A DNA stretch of 64,000 nucleotides from Phenylobacterium sp. (GTDB lineage Bacteria > Pseudomonadota > Alphaproteobacteria > Caulobacterales > Caulobacteraceae): contig NZ_WGNY01000030.1 of assembly GCF_016124325.1 (NCBI RefSeq), forward strand, positions 1 to 64,000, read 5' to 3'. A model generated the notes under the pieces. It was not told the DNA's origin, did no database searches, and worked only from the letters and a program-made list of their open reading frames with translations. Positions within the stretch are counted from its first letter, which is position 1. The number at the start of each line of letters is the position of its first letter. The position numbers were made by a program, and so were the translations under genes. Positions 7,885 through 16,590 of this stretch are shown here, in pieces.

Positions 7885-9927
7885 TCACTCCCCCGGCCGG
7901 TAGTCGCGCGCGACGTGGCCCTTCAGTTCGTCCTCGGTGAACCAGACGGGCTTGGTCTGCATGGCGGCGAACAGCGGCGTCTGGTCGGCGTAGTGGGGCG
8001 AGGTCTCGTCCAGGGTCGCCGAGCCGAACTGGTGGATGCTCTTCGACGACAGCTTCCCGTCCTTGTCCCAGGTCACGAACATCACATAGGTGTCGCCGGC
8101 CACGGCGTGCAGCCGGCCGTCCGGGTCGGGGCGGCCGTAGACCGCGCGGAACACGTCGGGCCCGCCGTCGATGGGCAGGTCCACCTTGCCGCGACGGATG
8201 CGGTTCACCTCGCCCCAGGTGGGGTCGATGCGGCCATAGTGCTTGCGCAGGTCGGCCATCACGCCCTTGAGCGCGGTCAGCGGCGGCGTCTCGGGCGACT
8301 GGACCAGCTTCAGCACCGTCAGCACCGCCAGGGGCGCGGCCCGGCTCTCGCGGTTGGTGCGCCGGTCCCAGTCCTTCATCAGCGCCTGTGCCGCGGCCAG
8401 GTCGGCGTCGTTCCCCGCCGGGATCGACATCAGGAGCGCGATCCCCTTCGCCAGGTCGGACTTCGTCGAATAGGCCAGGTCGTACTTGTAGGCCTCGAAC
8501 TCCTCGGCCGTGATCGAGGGGTCGGCGCCATAGGTCTCCAGCGCGCGATACGCCCGGTTCGTCATGTTGGTCTGGATGCCCATCTCCTTCGGATAGGCCT
8601 CGGGCTTCATATCGTCGGCCGGGTCGGTGGCGTGGAAGGGCGTGTTGTTCGAATTGAACACCCAGTCGCCCTTGGGATTCCACAGCTGCGGCACGCCCGC
8701 GAACGGGACCTGCTTGGTCCAGATCAGGTCGGACCGGTCGCCCGGCAGCACGCCCTTCCAGTCCACGCCCGCTTTCCGCACCGGATAGCGGCCGTTGTAG
8801 ACGTAGCCCACGTTCCCCTTCTCGTCGGCGTAGATGTAGTTGATCGAGGGCAGCAGCCCCATCGCCATCGCCGCCTTCCACTCGGCCAGGCTGCTGGCCT
8901 TGTTCATGGCGTAGTACTGGGCGTTCTGGCGGACCTCATCCATGCCGGCGTAGCGGAAGGCGAACACCCCGTGGTCGGTGCGCACCACCGGGCCGTGGAC
9001 CGAGCGCAGCGCCTCGCGCCGCACGGTGTCGAAGCCGCCGTCGGGCCGCTTCACCTTGATCTCGACCCAGCGGGCTTCCAGCCGCTTCCACTTGCCGTCC
9101 ATCCGGTACTGCAGCCGGTCGGGATCGTCGGGGTTCATCACCAGCTTGTAGATGTCGACGAGGTCCGGGTTGTCGACCGTGCTGGCCCAGCCCAGGTGGG
9201 CGTTGTGGCCGTGCAGCATGAACGGCCCGCCGGGGAAGAAGCCGCCGGCCACGTGCCAGCCCTCGTCGGTCTGGATCACCGCCTCGTACCAGGCCAGCGG
9301 TCCCGTGTAGGGCTGGTGCGAATTGACCAGCAGGCGGGTGGCCCCGTCGGCCGAGCGGCGCGGGCCGACGGCCACCCCGTTGGAGCCGATCTCCACGCCG
9401 TCGTTCACCTCGGCGATCTTCTTCGCGCTCGGGCGCATGGTGCGGCGGAAGGCGTCGTCCAGGCCGTAGAAGGTGGGGCCGCGATAGGTGGTGGCCGCCG
9501 CCAAGTCCTGGCCGGTGATCGGCAGCAGGCCCGGCGCCACTTTCTCGGGATGCTGCGCGGCATAGGCGTTGGCGCCGGCGGCATAGGCCTCCAGCACGGC
9601 CCGCGTCTTCGCGTCCAGGTCGCGGGCGTAGCGGCGCGTCACCGTCCCCCACACGTCCTGCAGCGCCACGAGGTAGTCGCTCTCGATCCCCGACGGCCCC
9701 TGCAGCTCGGCCAGCCGGCCGCGGCCGGTGAACACCGACTCCTGCAGGGTGGCGAAATCGTCCTCCGACTGGGCGTAGCCCAGGCCGTAGGCCGCGTCGG
9801 CGTCGGTCTTGGCCCGGATGTGCGGCACGCCCCAGTCGTCGCGGCGGATGTGGACGTCCCAGGTCCTGGCGTCGGCCGCCGTCGCGGCCAGCACCGCGGC
9901 CACCAGCCCGATCAACACTCGGCGCAT
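7885..9927 (-). CDS. penicillin acylase family protein (Ntn-hydrolase; acylase of AHL/beta-lactam type)
   Basis: 680 residues from the ATG at 9927 (MRRVLIGLVA), giving a signal peptide that ends near ADA. The alpha-chain region has DDWGVPHIRAKTDADAAYGLGYAQSEDDF, characteristic of the family. The likely autoprocessing site and N-terminal nucleophile is Ser182 in EIGSNGVAVGP, followed by LLVNSHQPYTGP. Later motifs GYVYNGRYPVR and NSNNTPFHATDP also fit. These periplasmic enzymes hydrolyse amide bonds of acylated substrates, such as N-acyl-homoserine lactones, beta-lactams or N-acyl amino acids; which one cannot be decided here. It is divergent from a secreted amidohydrolase. Confidence 0.85.
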   Translation of the reverse strand: MRRVLIGLVAAVLAATAADARTWDVHIRRDDWGVPHIRAKTDADAAYGLGYAQSEDDFATLQESVFTGRGRLAELQGPSGIESDYLVALQDVWGTVTRRYARDLDAKTRAVLEAYAAGANAYAAQHPEKVAPGLLPITGQDLAAATTYRGPTFYGLDDAFRRTMRPSAKKIAEVNDGVEIGSNGVAVGPRRSADGATRLLVNSHQPYTGPLAWYEAVIQTDEGWHVAGGFFPGGPFMLHGHNAHLGWASTVDNPDLVDIYKLVMNPDDPDRLQYRMDGKWKRLEARWVEIKVKRPDGGFDTVRREALRSVHGPVVRTDHGVFAFRYAGMDEVRQNAQYYAMNKASSLAEWKAAMAMGLLPSINYIYADEKGNVGYVYNGRYPVRKAGVDWKGVLPGDRSDLIWTKQVPFAGVPQLWNPKGDWVFNSNNTPFHATDPADDMKPEAYPKEMGIQTNMTNRAYRALETYGADPSITAEEFEAYKYDLAYSTKSDLAKGIALLMSIPAGNDADLAAAQALMKDWDRRTNRESRAAPLAVLTVLKLVQSPETPPLTALKGVMADLRKHYGRIDPTWGEVNRIRRGKVDLPIDGGPDVFRAVYGRPDPDGRLHAVAGDTYVMFVTWDKDGKLSSKSIHQFGSATLDETSPHYADQTPLFAAMQTKPVWFTEDELKGHVARDYRPGE

Positions 9928-10025
9928 CACGCCCTCCCTCCCGTTTGCCCCACCATCGCGGAGCCGGCCCGTTCGCGCAAACCGTGCGGCCATGCCATGG
10001 TCGCCGCGTGACGGGAGGCATGTTG

Positions 10026-11510
10026 ATGGTTCGATGGCTCGCCCTGGCGCTGGCGGCGCTGGTTTCGGCCCCGGCGGCGGCCGCGCCGCAGATCCTGGCG
10101 CCGCCCGCGGCGCCCGGCGCGGCGGTGAGGCCCTTCGTGACCACCGAGGCCAAGGCGCTCGTCCTGGCCCACGTCCGCGTCATCGACGGCACGGGCGCCG
10201 CGCCGCTGGAAGACCAGACCCTGGTCATCGCCGATGGCAGGATCGCCGCGATCGCCGGCCCCAACGCGCGGCCCATGATCCCCGCCGGCGCCGAGACGAT
10301 CGACCTCACCGGCCACACCGTGATCCCCGGCCTCGTGGGGATGCACAATCACCTCTACTATATCGCCCGGCCCAACCTGGACGCCCACGGCCACTCCGAC
10401 CCGCCGGTGTTGGTGCCGCAGATGACCTTCTCGGCGCCGCGCCTCTATCTGGCGGCCGGGGTCACCACCATGCGCACCACGGGCAGCGTCGAGCCCTACG
10501 CCGACCTCAACCTCAAGGCCCTGATCGACAAGGGCGAGCTCCCCGGCCCGCACCTCGACGTCACCGCGCCCTACCTGGAGGGGCCCAACTCGCCCTTCAT
10601 CCAGATGCACCAGCTGAAGGATCCCGACGACGCGCGCCGCACCGTCGCCTTCTGGGCCGACCAGGGGGCCACCTCGTTCAAGGCCTACATGAACATCACC
10701 CGCGCCGAGCTGAAGGCGGCCATCGACGAGGCCCACAAGCGCGGCCTGAAGGTCACCGGCCACCTCTGCTCGGTCACCTATCCCGAGGCCGCCGACCTCG
10801 GCATCGACGACCTGGAGCATGGCTTCATGGTCAACACCCAGCTCGACCCCGGCAAGGCGCCCGACCTCTGCCCCCGCACCTCCGGCGATCCCACCATCCT
10901 CGCCATGACCCCGGACACGCCCCAGGGCCAGGCGCTGATCGCCCAGCTCGTGGCCAAGAAGGTGGCCGTCACCTCCACCCTGCCGGTGTTCGAACAGCGC
11001 GTCCCCGGCCATGCGCCGCTGAACCCCAAGGCCATGGCGGTGCTGACGCCGGAAGCGCGCGAGGCCTACCTCTACGCCCGCAACCGCACCAACCAGGCCC
11101 CGCGCGAGAACTACGCCGACGCCACCCGGATCCTGAAGAACGACATGGCCATGGAGAAGGCCTTCGCCGACGCCGGCGGCCTGCTGCTCACCGGCCCCGA
11201 TCCCACGGGCAACGGCGGGGTCATCCCCGGCTTCGGCGACCAGCGCGGCGTCGAACTGCTGGTGGAGGCCGGCTTCACCCCGGTGCAGGCCATCCGCATC
11301 GCCACGCTCAACGGCGCGACCTACCTGGGTCTGGCCGACCGCATCGGCTCCATCGCGCCGGGCAAGAACGCCGACCTCGTGGTGGTGAAGGGCGATCCGT
11401 CCCAGGCCATCGCCGACATCGAGAACGTCGCCATCGTGTTCAAGGACGGCGTCGGCTACGACCCCGGCAAGCTGCTCGACTCCGTCGCCGGCCGCTACGG
11501 GCAGTACTGA
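10026..11510 (+). CDS. secreted metal-dependent amidohydrolase
   Basis: 494 residues. The start is set at the ATG at 10026 because GGGAGG (10013-10018) is 7 bases upstream; the ATG at 10020 is only 1 base from that site. A signal peptide (ALAALVSAPAAAA) precedes the amidohydrolase domain: composite beta-sandwich ALVLAHVRVIDGTG, metal ligands HNH at about 107-109, a probable bridging Lys in TSFKAYMNIT, His in VTGHLCS and DLEHGF, and Asp in LTGPDPTG. The C-terminal APGKNADLVVVKGDP is the classic closing strand. It is co-transcribed with the esterase starting one base after its stop. Confidence 0.85.
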   Translation: MVRWLALALAALVSAPAAAAPQILAPPAAPGAAVRPFVTTEAKALVLAHVRVIDGTGAAPLEDQTLVIADGRIAAIAGPNARPMIPAGAETIDLTGHTVIPGLVGMHNHLYYIARPNLDAHGHSDPPVLVPQMTFSAPRLYLAAGVTTMRTTGSVEPYADLNLKALIDKGELPGPHLDVTAPYLEGPNSPFIQMHQLKDPDDARRTVAFWADQGATSFKAYMNITRAELKAAIDEAHKRGLKVTGHLCSVTYPEAADLGIDDLEHGFMVNTQLDPGKAPDLCPRTSGDPTILAMTPDTPQGQALIAQLVAKKVAVTSTLPVFEQRVPGHAPLNPKAMAVLTPEAREAYLYARNRTNQAPRENYADATRILKNDMAMEKAFADAGGLLLTGPDPTGNGGVIPGFGDQRGVELLVEAGFTPVQAIRIATLNGATYLGLADRIGSIAPGKNADLVVVKGDPSQAIADIENVAIVFKDGVGYDPGKLLDSVAGRYGQY

Positions 11511-11511
11511 G

Positions 11512-12582
11512 ATGGAGGAACAGGTCCTCGACGACCTTACCGAGCTGCTGCCGCCGCTGCTGCGCAGCCTGGAGGGCCTGGCCTTCGTCGCCCGCTACCT
11601 CAACCCCGCCGACTTCGGCCGGGTGATGGACGCCGTCGGCGCCCCCGACGAACCCCTGCCGCCCCTGCGCGCGCGCCTCGACGCCTGGCCCGAGGCCCTG
11701 GCCGACGTCCGCGCGGGCATGGCCGCCGCCGCCGACGCGGCCATCGCCGCCTTCGCCGAGCTGCGCGGCGCCTCGGAGAGCGACGAGGGCGTGGGCGCGG
11801 TCTTCCGGGCCCTGCGCCACCTGCCCCGCGCCCAGGCCGCGCTCTACCCGTTCGCCCAGGCCCTGCCGCCGCTGAACCGCTACTTCCTCGAACCCGACCG
11901 CCGCGACGACGACGCCCTGCTGGCCCGCCTCGCCGGCGCCGAGTCGCGGCCCGACACCGGCGTGCTCCAGCTCGCGGGCGAGCCCGGCGCGCGGGGCAGC
12001 GTCACCGCCTATGCGCCCGAGACCTATTCGCCCGATACGCCCCTGCCCCTGATCGTCGCCCTGCATGGCGGCAGCGGCAACGGCGCGGCCTTCCTCTGGA
12101 GCTGGCTGCGCGCCGCCCGGGCCGGCGGGGCGATCGTGGTCGCGCCTACGGCCACGGGCCGCACCTGGGCGCTGCAGGGCGAGGACGCCGACACGCCCAT
12201 GCTGGCCCGCATCGTCGAGGCGGTCGCCGCCCAGTGGGCCGTCGACCCCGGCCGCATCCTGCTCACCGGCATGAGCGACGGCGGCACCTTCTCCTATGTC
12301 AGCGGCCTGGAGCCCGCCTCGCCCTTCACCCACCTGGCGCCCGTCTCGGCCGCCTTCCACCCGATGCTGACCCAGTTCGCCGACCCGGAGCGGCTCTACG
12401 GCCTGCCCATCCACATCGTCCACGGCGCGCTCGACTGGATGTTCGGGATCGATATGGCCCGCGAGGCCCGCGACGCCCTCTCGGCCGCCGGCGCGGCGGT
12501 CACCTATGCCGAGATCGACGACCTTTCCCACACCTGGCCCCGCGAGGCCGGCCCGATGATCCTGGACTGGCTGAAGAGCTGA
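11512..12582 (+). CDS. phospholipase/carboxylesterase-type alpha/beta hydrolase with N-terminal helical domain
   Basis: 356 residues in two parts. The first ~150 residues are an acidic, helical, Ala-rich domain that I do not recognise. The second part is an alpha/beta hydrolase: LIVALHGGSGNG (oxyanion), the nucleophile elbow GMSDGG with Ser255, HGALDWMFG for the acid, and His340 in DDLSHTWP. This resembles carboxylesterase/phospholipase family members acting on short esters. There is no signal peptide. It begins 1 base after the amidohydrolase stop, so the two probably work on one substrate in sequence, although the amidohydrolase is exported and this one is not obviously so. Confidence 0.75.
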   Translation: MEEQVLDDLTELLPPLLRSLEGLAFVARYLNPADFGRVMDAVGAPDEPLPPLRARLDAWPEALADVRAGMAAAADAAIAAFAELRGASESDEGVGAVFRALRHLPRAQAALYPFAQALPPLNRYFLEPDRRDDDALLARLAGAESRPDTGVLQLAGEPGARGSVTAYAPETYSPDTPLPLIVALHGGSGNGAAFLWSWLRAARAGGAIVVAPTATGRTWALQGEDADTPMLARIVEAVAAQWAVDPGRILLTGMSDGGTFSYVSGLEPASPFTHLAPVSAAFHPMLTQFADPERLYGLPIHIVHGALDWMFGIDMAREARDALSAAGAAVTYAEIDDLSHTWPREAGPMILDWLKS

Positions 12583-12584
12583 GA

Positions 12585-12785
12585 CGTCATCCCGGACGCA
12601 GGGCGCGAAGCGCCCGAAGATCCGGGACCCGGCCGCCCCGGCCTCGACGCCTTCGCCGCAGCGATCCGACGCCGTCATCCCAGGCCTCGTGCCTGGGATC
12701 CCTCTCTCGGCCGCACAGCCAGGGATAGTCCCGCCCCACCCCTGAAGCGGCGCTAGGGATCCTCGCCACGAGGGCGAGGATGACG
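12585..12785. repeat. cluster of REP-like hairpins in a convergent gap
   Basis: The block opens CGTCATCC (12585-12592) and closes with its complement GGATGACG (12778-12785). Inside are three hairpins: GGGCGC-GAA-GCGCCC near 12601, CCCAGGC-N5-GCCTGGG near 12681, and ATCCTCGCC-N5-GGCGAGGAT near 12759. The gap is between the convergent esterase and methyltransferase genes. The shared GTCATCC ends link it to the element at 7741-7871. Confidence 0.65.
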
Positions 12786-12792
12786 GTGGCCC

Positions 12793-13563
12793 CTAAGCCC
12801 TCCGCGCCACGTAGAGGTGGGTCTCCCAGCGGGTGTCGAAGGGCGTCGGTTCCGCCGCGACCGCCGCGCACATCTCGTCGAACAGGGCGAAGCGTGGGCC
12901 CTCGGGCAGGAAGTGGTAGCCGGAATCCGTGCGCAGGTAGCGGCCGAAGCCCTCCGCATCGAGCCGCCACGTCCATTCGTAGCCGCGGTGCGTCACCGGC
13001 CCGAACAGGCCCGAGGCGTCGAACATCCCCGCGACCGGGCCATCCGGCAGATACCAGGCCTGGGGCGGCGGATGGCCCCAGGCGCCGGGGGCGTAGCGGT
13101 CGAAGATCGCCTTGAACGGCGTGGCGAACGGCTCGCCGGGGATCACGGGCACATGGCCGAACACCGCCATCGCGCCGCCGTCGGCCAGCGCCGCGGCCGC
13201 CTTCGGGAAGCCCGCCTCCGGGTCCACCCAGTGCCACGCTTGGGCCGAGGCCACGAGGTCGAAGCCGCCGGGCGCCGCCTCGAACGCCTCGAACGTCGAG
13301 ACCGCGAAGTCGGCGTTGGGCGCGCTCACCCGCCGCCGGGCCTCGTCGATCAGCTTCGCGCCCGGATCGATCGCCAGCACGCGGCCGGCGCGGGCGGCGA
13401 GGTCGCCGGTCGCCTGGCCTCCGCCGCAACCCACTTCGAGGACGCGGCAGGCGGGCCCCAGCCCGGCCAGGGCCTCCAGGTCGTCGAACAGGGCCGCCGG
13501 ATAGCCGCGCCGCACCTCGGCGTAGAGGTCGGCGACGGCCTCGAAGCTCTCGCGCTGGTCCAT
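12793..13563 (-). CDS. class I SAM-dependent methyltransferase
   Basis: 256 residues. Motif I is VLEVGCGGGQATGDLA (about 40-55), followed by VLAIDPGAKLID with the ribose-binding acid and FDLVASAQAWHWVDP as motif post-II. The YPAALFDDLEAL opening and WHWVDP motif are typical of a widespread 'methyltransferase domain' family related to UbiE/trans-aconitate methyltransferases. The substrate is unknown. It stands alone, convergent with the esterase and upstream-adjacent to the GDSIGWW protein on the same strand. Confidence 0.82.
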   Translation of the reverse strand: MDQRESFEAVADLYAEVRRGYPAALFDDLEALAGLGPACRVLEVGCGGGQATGDLAARAGRVLAIDPGAKLIDEARRRVSAPNADFAVSTFEAFEAAPGGFDLVASAQAWHWVDPEAGFPKAAAALADGGAMAVFGHVPVIPGEPFATPFKAIFDRYAPGAWGHPPPQAWYLPDGPVAGMFDASGLFGPVTHRGYEWTWRLDAEGFGRYLRTDSGYHFLPEGPRFALFDEMCAAVAAEPTPFDTRWETHLYVARRA

Positions 13564-13617
13564 GGCGGGCCTCCTGTCGGCCCGTCGTCTAACCTGCCGC
13601 GAGCGGCGAGGCGAGGC

Positions 13618-14694
13618 CTACGGCTGCGAGCCGCCCTTGGCCGCGGTCTTGGCCTTCTCGGCGGCTTCGGCCTCCTCGGCCCGGGCCCCCGCGAGCATGC
13701 CGGGCAGGGCGTAGTTCCCCTCGTGGCAGGCATATTCGTAGATGATGCCCTGCATCGGCGAGAACTCGTACTCGCCGCCCCACGCGGCGTCCCAGATCGT
13801 CGGGTCCTCGACCGAGAACTGATAGTGGAGCCGCGCCTTGCCCACGCGGGTGAAGCGCTCGGTCACCTTCAGGTTCTTCCACGAGCCGAAGAACTGCTGG
13901 GCCTGCGGGATATGAGTGGTCTCGACCACCAGGGTGTCGCCATCCCACCAGCCGATGGAGTCGCCCATCCAGGGGCGCACGTCGTCGGTGCGGTGCTTGG
14001 CGTTCAGCCGGATGATGCGCACGTCGTGCACCATCTCGACGTTGATCATCACCGCATCGGGCGTCTGAACGATCTCGTAGTCGTTGTTATAGAAGCCGTT
14101 TGGGAACATCGGCGGGCCGGCGTTGCGGCCGAAGCCCATGATGCAGCGCTCGCCCAGCGAACGGGTCTCGTAGCTGTCGAACGAGCCCAGCCCCCCGCGG
14201 AAGCCGCCGGCCGGCGGCGCGCCGGCCTTGCGCTTGGGCGGCATGCCGTTGGGCGTGGTGATCAGGCTGGTGCGCGGCTCGCCGTGGACGCGCATCACCG
14301 TGTTGCCCGGATCGAGCCAGCCGCGGTTGTAGCCGCCGACGTCGCCGCCCGCGGCGGCGAACTCGGGCCGGATCTCCGTCGTCTGCGGAGCCTTCGCGTC
14401 GACCGGGGCGTTCGGATCGGTGGGCGCGTTGCCGTCGGCGATCTCCTTGTCGACGGCCGATTCCATCTTCTTCACCTCCTCGGGGGTGAAGACCGCGCGG
14501 TCGCCCAGCTTGGCCGGACGCATCAGCGGCGTCAGCGTCGCGTTGGTCCAGTAGCCGCCGAGGTCGGGCTGGCCGAAGCTGGTCCGCGGGACCTTGTAGG
14601 CGGCGGCCGCCTTGGTCTCGGCCGCGGCGGACGAGAGCGCCAGGGGCGCGGTCGCGAGCGCGGTTCCAAGGGCGAGGATGAGGGCGCGGCGCAC
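13618..14694 (-). CDS. exported protein of an unrecognised family with GDSIGWW core (copy 1)
   Basis: 358 residues from a GTG at 14694, chosen because CCGGAGAC lies just upstream and the protein then begins with a clean signal peptide (VRRALILALGTALATAPLAL). The mature protein has VPRTSFGQPDLGGYWTNATLTPL at its start, ERCIMGFGRN mid-way, a block VRPWMGDSIGWWDGDTLVVETT near residues 255-275, and a C-terminal YEYACHEGNYALPGML. A paralogue at 25396-26430 shares every one of these blocks. I do not know an assigned function. The conserved Cys pair (ERC, YACHEGN), Trp and acidic residues suggest a folded periplasmic binding or catalytic domain. Confidence 0.7.
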   Translation of the reverse strand: MRRALILALGTALATAPLALSSAAAETKAAAAYKVPRTSFGQPDLGGYWTNATLTPLMRPAKLGDRAVFTPEEVKKMESAVDKEIADGNAPTDPNAPVDAKAPQTTEIRPEFAAAGGDVGGYNRGWLDPGNTVMRVHGEPRTSLITTPNGMPPKRKAGAPPAGGFRGGLGSFDSYETRSLGERCIMGFGRNAGPPMFPNGFYNNDYEIVQTPDAVMINVEMVHDVRIIRLNAKHRTDDVRPWMGDSIGWWDGDTLVVETTHIPQAQQFFGSWKNLKVTERFTRVGKARLHYQFSVEDPTIWDAAWGGEYEFSPMQGIIYEYACHEGNYALPGMLAGARAEEAEAAEKAKTAAKGGSQP

Positions 14695-14946
14695 GGGCGT
14701 CTCCGGTTTTTGTTCTCTTGCCGCGCACTGGCGCGGTTTTCCGATACCGAAAGTACGAAAACCAACGACCTCCGGCAATGGCCGCCGGCGGCCTCCGGAC
14801 GGGTTTCCGGCCCCGAAAACGCGCGGGATTCTGCAAAGCTGAAACGAGGTGTCGGCTGCGCAATCGCCAGGCGCCGAATGCGCCGGTCCGGACATGATCG
14901 CGCCGGCCGCGTGCAACTGTCACAGCCGGCTGGTATCGGCCGAAGC

Positions 14947-15549
14947 ATGGGCGCGGTGTCCGACGAACGGGCGGTCTGGCTGGCCCGGCATGCCCTGCCG
15001 GCGGAACCCGCGCTGCGCGCATGGCTGGCGCGCCAGCCGCGTTTCCACCTCGAGGTCGACGACATCGTTCAGGAGACCTACGCGGTGCTGGCCGGGCTGG
15101 AGCGGGTGGACCACATCGTCAACCCGCGCACCTACATGTTCCAGGTCGCCAAGACGGTGATCCTGCAGGCCCTTCGCCGGCGGCGCGTGATCGCCTTCGA
15201 GACCCTGGCGGCCGCCGACAGCCTGGAGATCCCCGACGATCAACCCGGCGCCGACGTGGTGCTGGCCGACCGCCAGGAGCTGGGGCGCGTGGCCGCCCTG
15301 ATCGCCGCCCTGCCCGCCAAGTGTCGCGAGGCCTTCACCCTGCGCAAGGTGCTTGGCCTGTCGCAGAAGGAGGTGGCCGCGCGCATGGGCCTCTCGGAAA
15401 GCACAGTCGAAAAGCACATCGGCCGGGGCCTGCGCCAGGTGATGAATGCGATGGGACGTGGCGGAAGCGGCCGTATCGCGGCATCTAGGAAACGTGGCGC
15501 CCGAACCGAACCCCCCGCCGAAGATGCGAGAGCGCGCAGCCGCGATTGA
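14947..15549 (+). CDS. ECF sigma factor, FecI type
   Basis: 200 residues from the ATG at 14947 (MGAVSDERAVW). Sigma region 2 is visible in VDDIVQETYAVLAGLERVDHIVNPRTYMFQVAK, where YMFQVA is the typical FecI-like block, and region 4 in LPAKCREAFTLRKVLGLSQKEVAARMGLSESTVEKHI. The next gene is a FecR-type regulator whose start overlaps its 3' end, followed by a TonB receptor with a signalling domain. This is the standard cell-surface signalling order. It should direct polymerase to the receptor promoter. Confidence 0.9.
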   Translation: MGAVSDERAVWLARHALPAEPALRAWLARQPRFHLEVDDIVQETYAVLAGLERVDHIVNPRTYMFQVAKTVILQALRRRRVIAFETLAAADSLEIPDDQPGADVVLADRQELGRVAALIAALPAKCREAFTLRKVLGLSQKEVAARMGLSESTVEKHIGRGLRQVMNAMGRGGSGRIAASRKRGARTEPPAEDARARSRD

Positions 15550-16480
15550 CGCGACGGCCGCCGACTGGGCCGCGCGCGTCGACCGTGGACCGCTCAGCGA
15601 GGCCGAGCAGGCCGAGCTCGACGCCTGGGCCGCCGCCGACCCGCGCCGCGCCGGCGCCTACGCCCGCGCCCGCGCGGTCAGCGCCCATTTCGACCGCGCC
15701 CGCGCCCTGGGCGACGACTTCGTCCCCGCGCGCCACCCCGAGGCCCGCCGCCGCAGCCGGCGGCGGTTCCTGGCCGGGGCCGGCGGCCTGCTCGCCGCGG
15801 GGTTCGCCGGCGCCGGCGTCTTCGCGCTGTCGCGGTTGAACGGGCGGGTGGCCACCCACAAGGGCGACGTGCGGCGCGTGGCCCTGAGCGACGGCTCGGC
15901 CGTCACGTTGAACACCGACACGGCCGTGCGCCAGGCCTATGGCGACAAGGTGCGCCGCGTGGTCCTGATCCGGGGCGAGGCCCTGTTCGACGTGGCCAAG
16001 GACGCGGCGCGGCCGTTCGACGTGGTCGCCGGCCCCGTGCGCGTGCGCGCCGTGGGCACCAGCTTCACCGTCCGCATCCTGCCGGACGACGAGGTCGTCG
16101 TGATGGTGCGCGAGGGCGTGGTCGAAGTCCGCCGCGGCGACGCCTCGCCGGTCCGCCTCGCCGCCGACCGCGCCGTGACCGTGGCCGCGAGCCGGCCGCT
16201 GGCGCCGGTGACCCTGCCGGCCGGCGGCGCCGAGCGCGCGACCGCCTGGCGCCAGGGCATGCTCGACCTCGACGGCCTGACGCTCGCCGAGGCGGCCGGC
16301 GAATACGCCCGCTACACCGACCGGCGCATCCGCATCGCCGATCCGGCGGTGGCGGCGATGCGGGTGACCGGCCTCTTCTCCATGAGCGACCCCGACGGCT
16401 TCGCCCGCGCCGCGGCGCTCAGCCTTGATCTCAAGGTGACCTCCGAGCCCGACGGCCTGCGCCTCGACCCGCGCTCCTGA
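15494..16480 (+). CDS. FecR-family anti-sigma/sensor protein with a Tat-like membrane segment
   Basis: 328 residues from a GTG at 15494 (AGGA at 15487-15490); an ATG at 15524 is an alternative. The N-terminal part holds ADWAARVDRGPLSEAEQAELDAWAAADP, the FecR N-domain that contacts the sigma factor. A twin-arginine segment SRRRFLAGAGG precedes the only TM helix. The periplasmic FecR domain includes GDVRRVALSDGSAVTLNTDTA and RGEALFDVAKDAARPF, VRAVGTSFTV. The C-terminal STN-like tail LTLAEAAGEYARYTDRRI resembles the signalling fold of receptors. It overlaps the sigma gene by 56 bases. Confidence 0.88.
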   Translation: MAPEPNPPPKMRERAAAIDATAADWAARVDRGPLSEAEQAELDAWAAADPRRAGAYARARAVSAHFDRARALGDDFVPARHPEARRRSRRRFLAGAGGLLAAGFAGAGVFALSRLNGRVATHKGDVRRVALSDGSAVTLNTDTAVRQAYGDKVRRVVLIRGEALFDVAKDAARPFDVVAGPVRVRAVGTSFTVRILPDDEVVVMVREGVVEVRRGDASPVRLAADRAVTVAASRPLAPVTLPAGGAERATAWRQGMLDLDGLTLAEAAGEYARYTDRRIRIADPAVAAMRVTGLFSMSDPDGFARAAALSLDLKVTSEPDGLRLDPRS

Positions 16481-16590
16481 GCGCCGCGCGAAAAAAGCTT
16501 GGCCGCGGGTGGCGGAAATCCGGCGGCGGGGCATCGAACCCCATGAGACGGCGGCGCGGGCCGCGCGTCCGAGCGGAACAGGGGGCGGAT

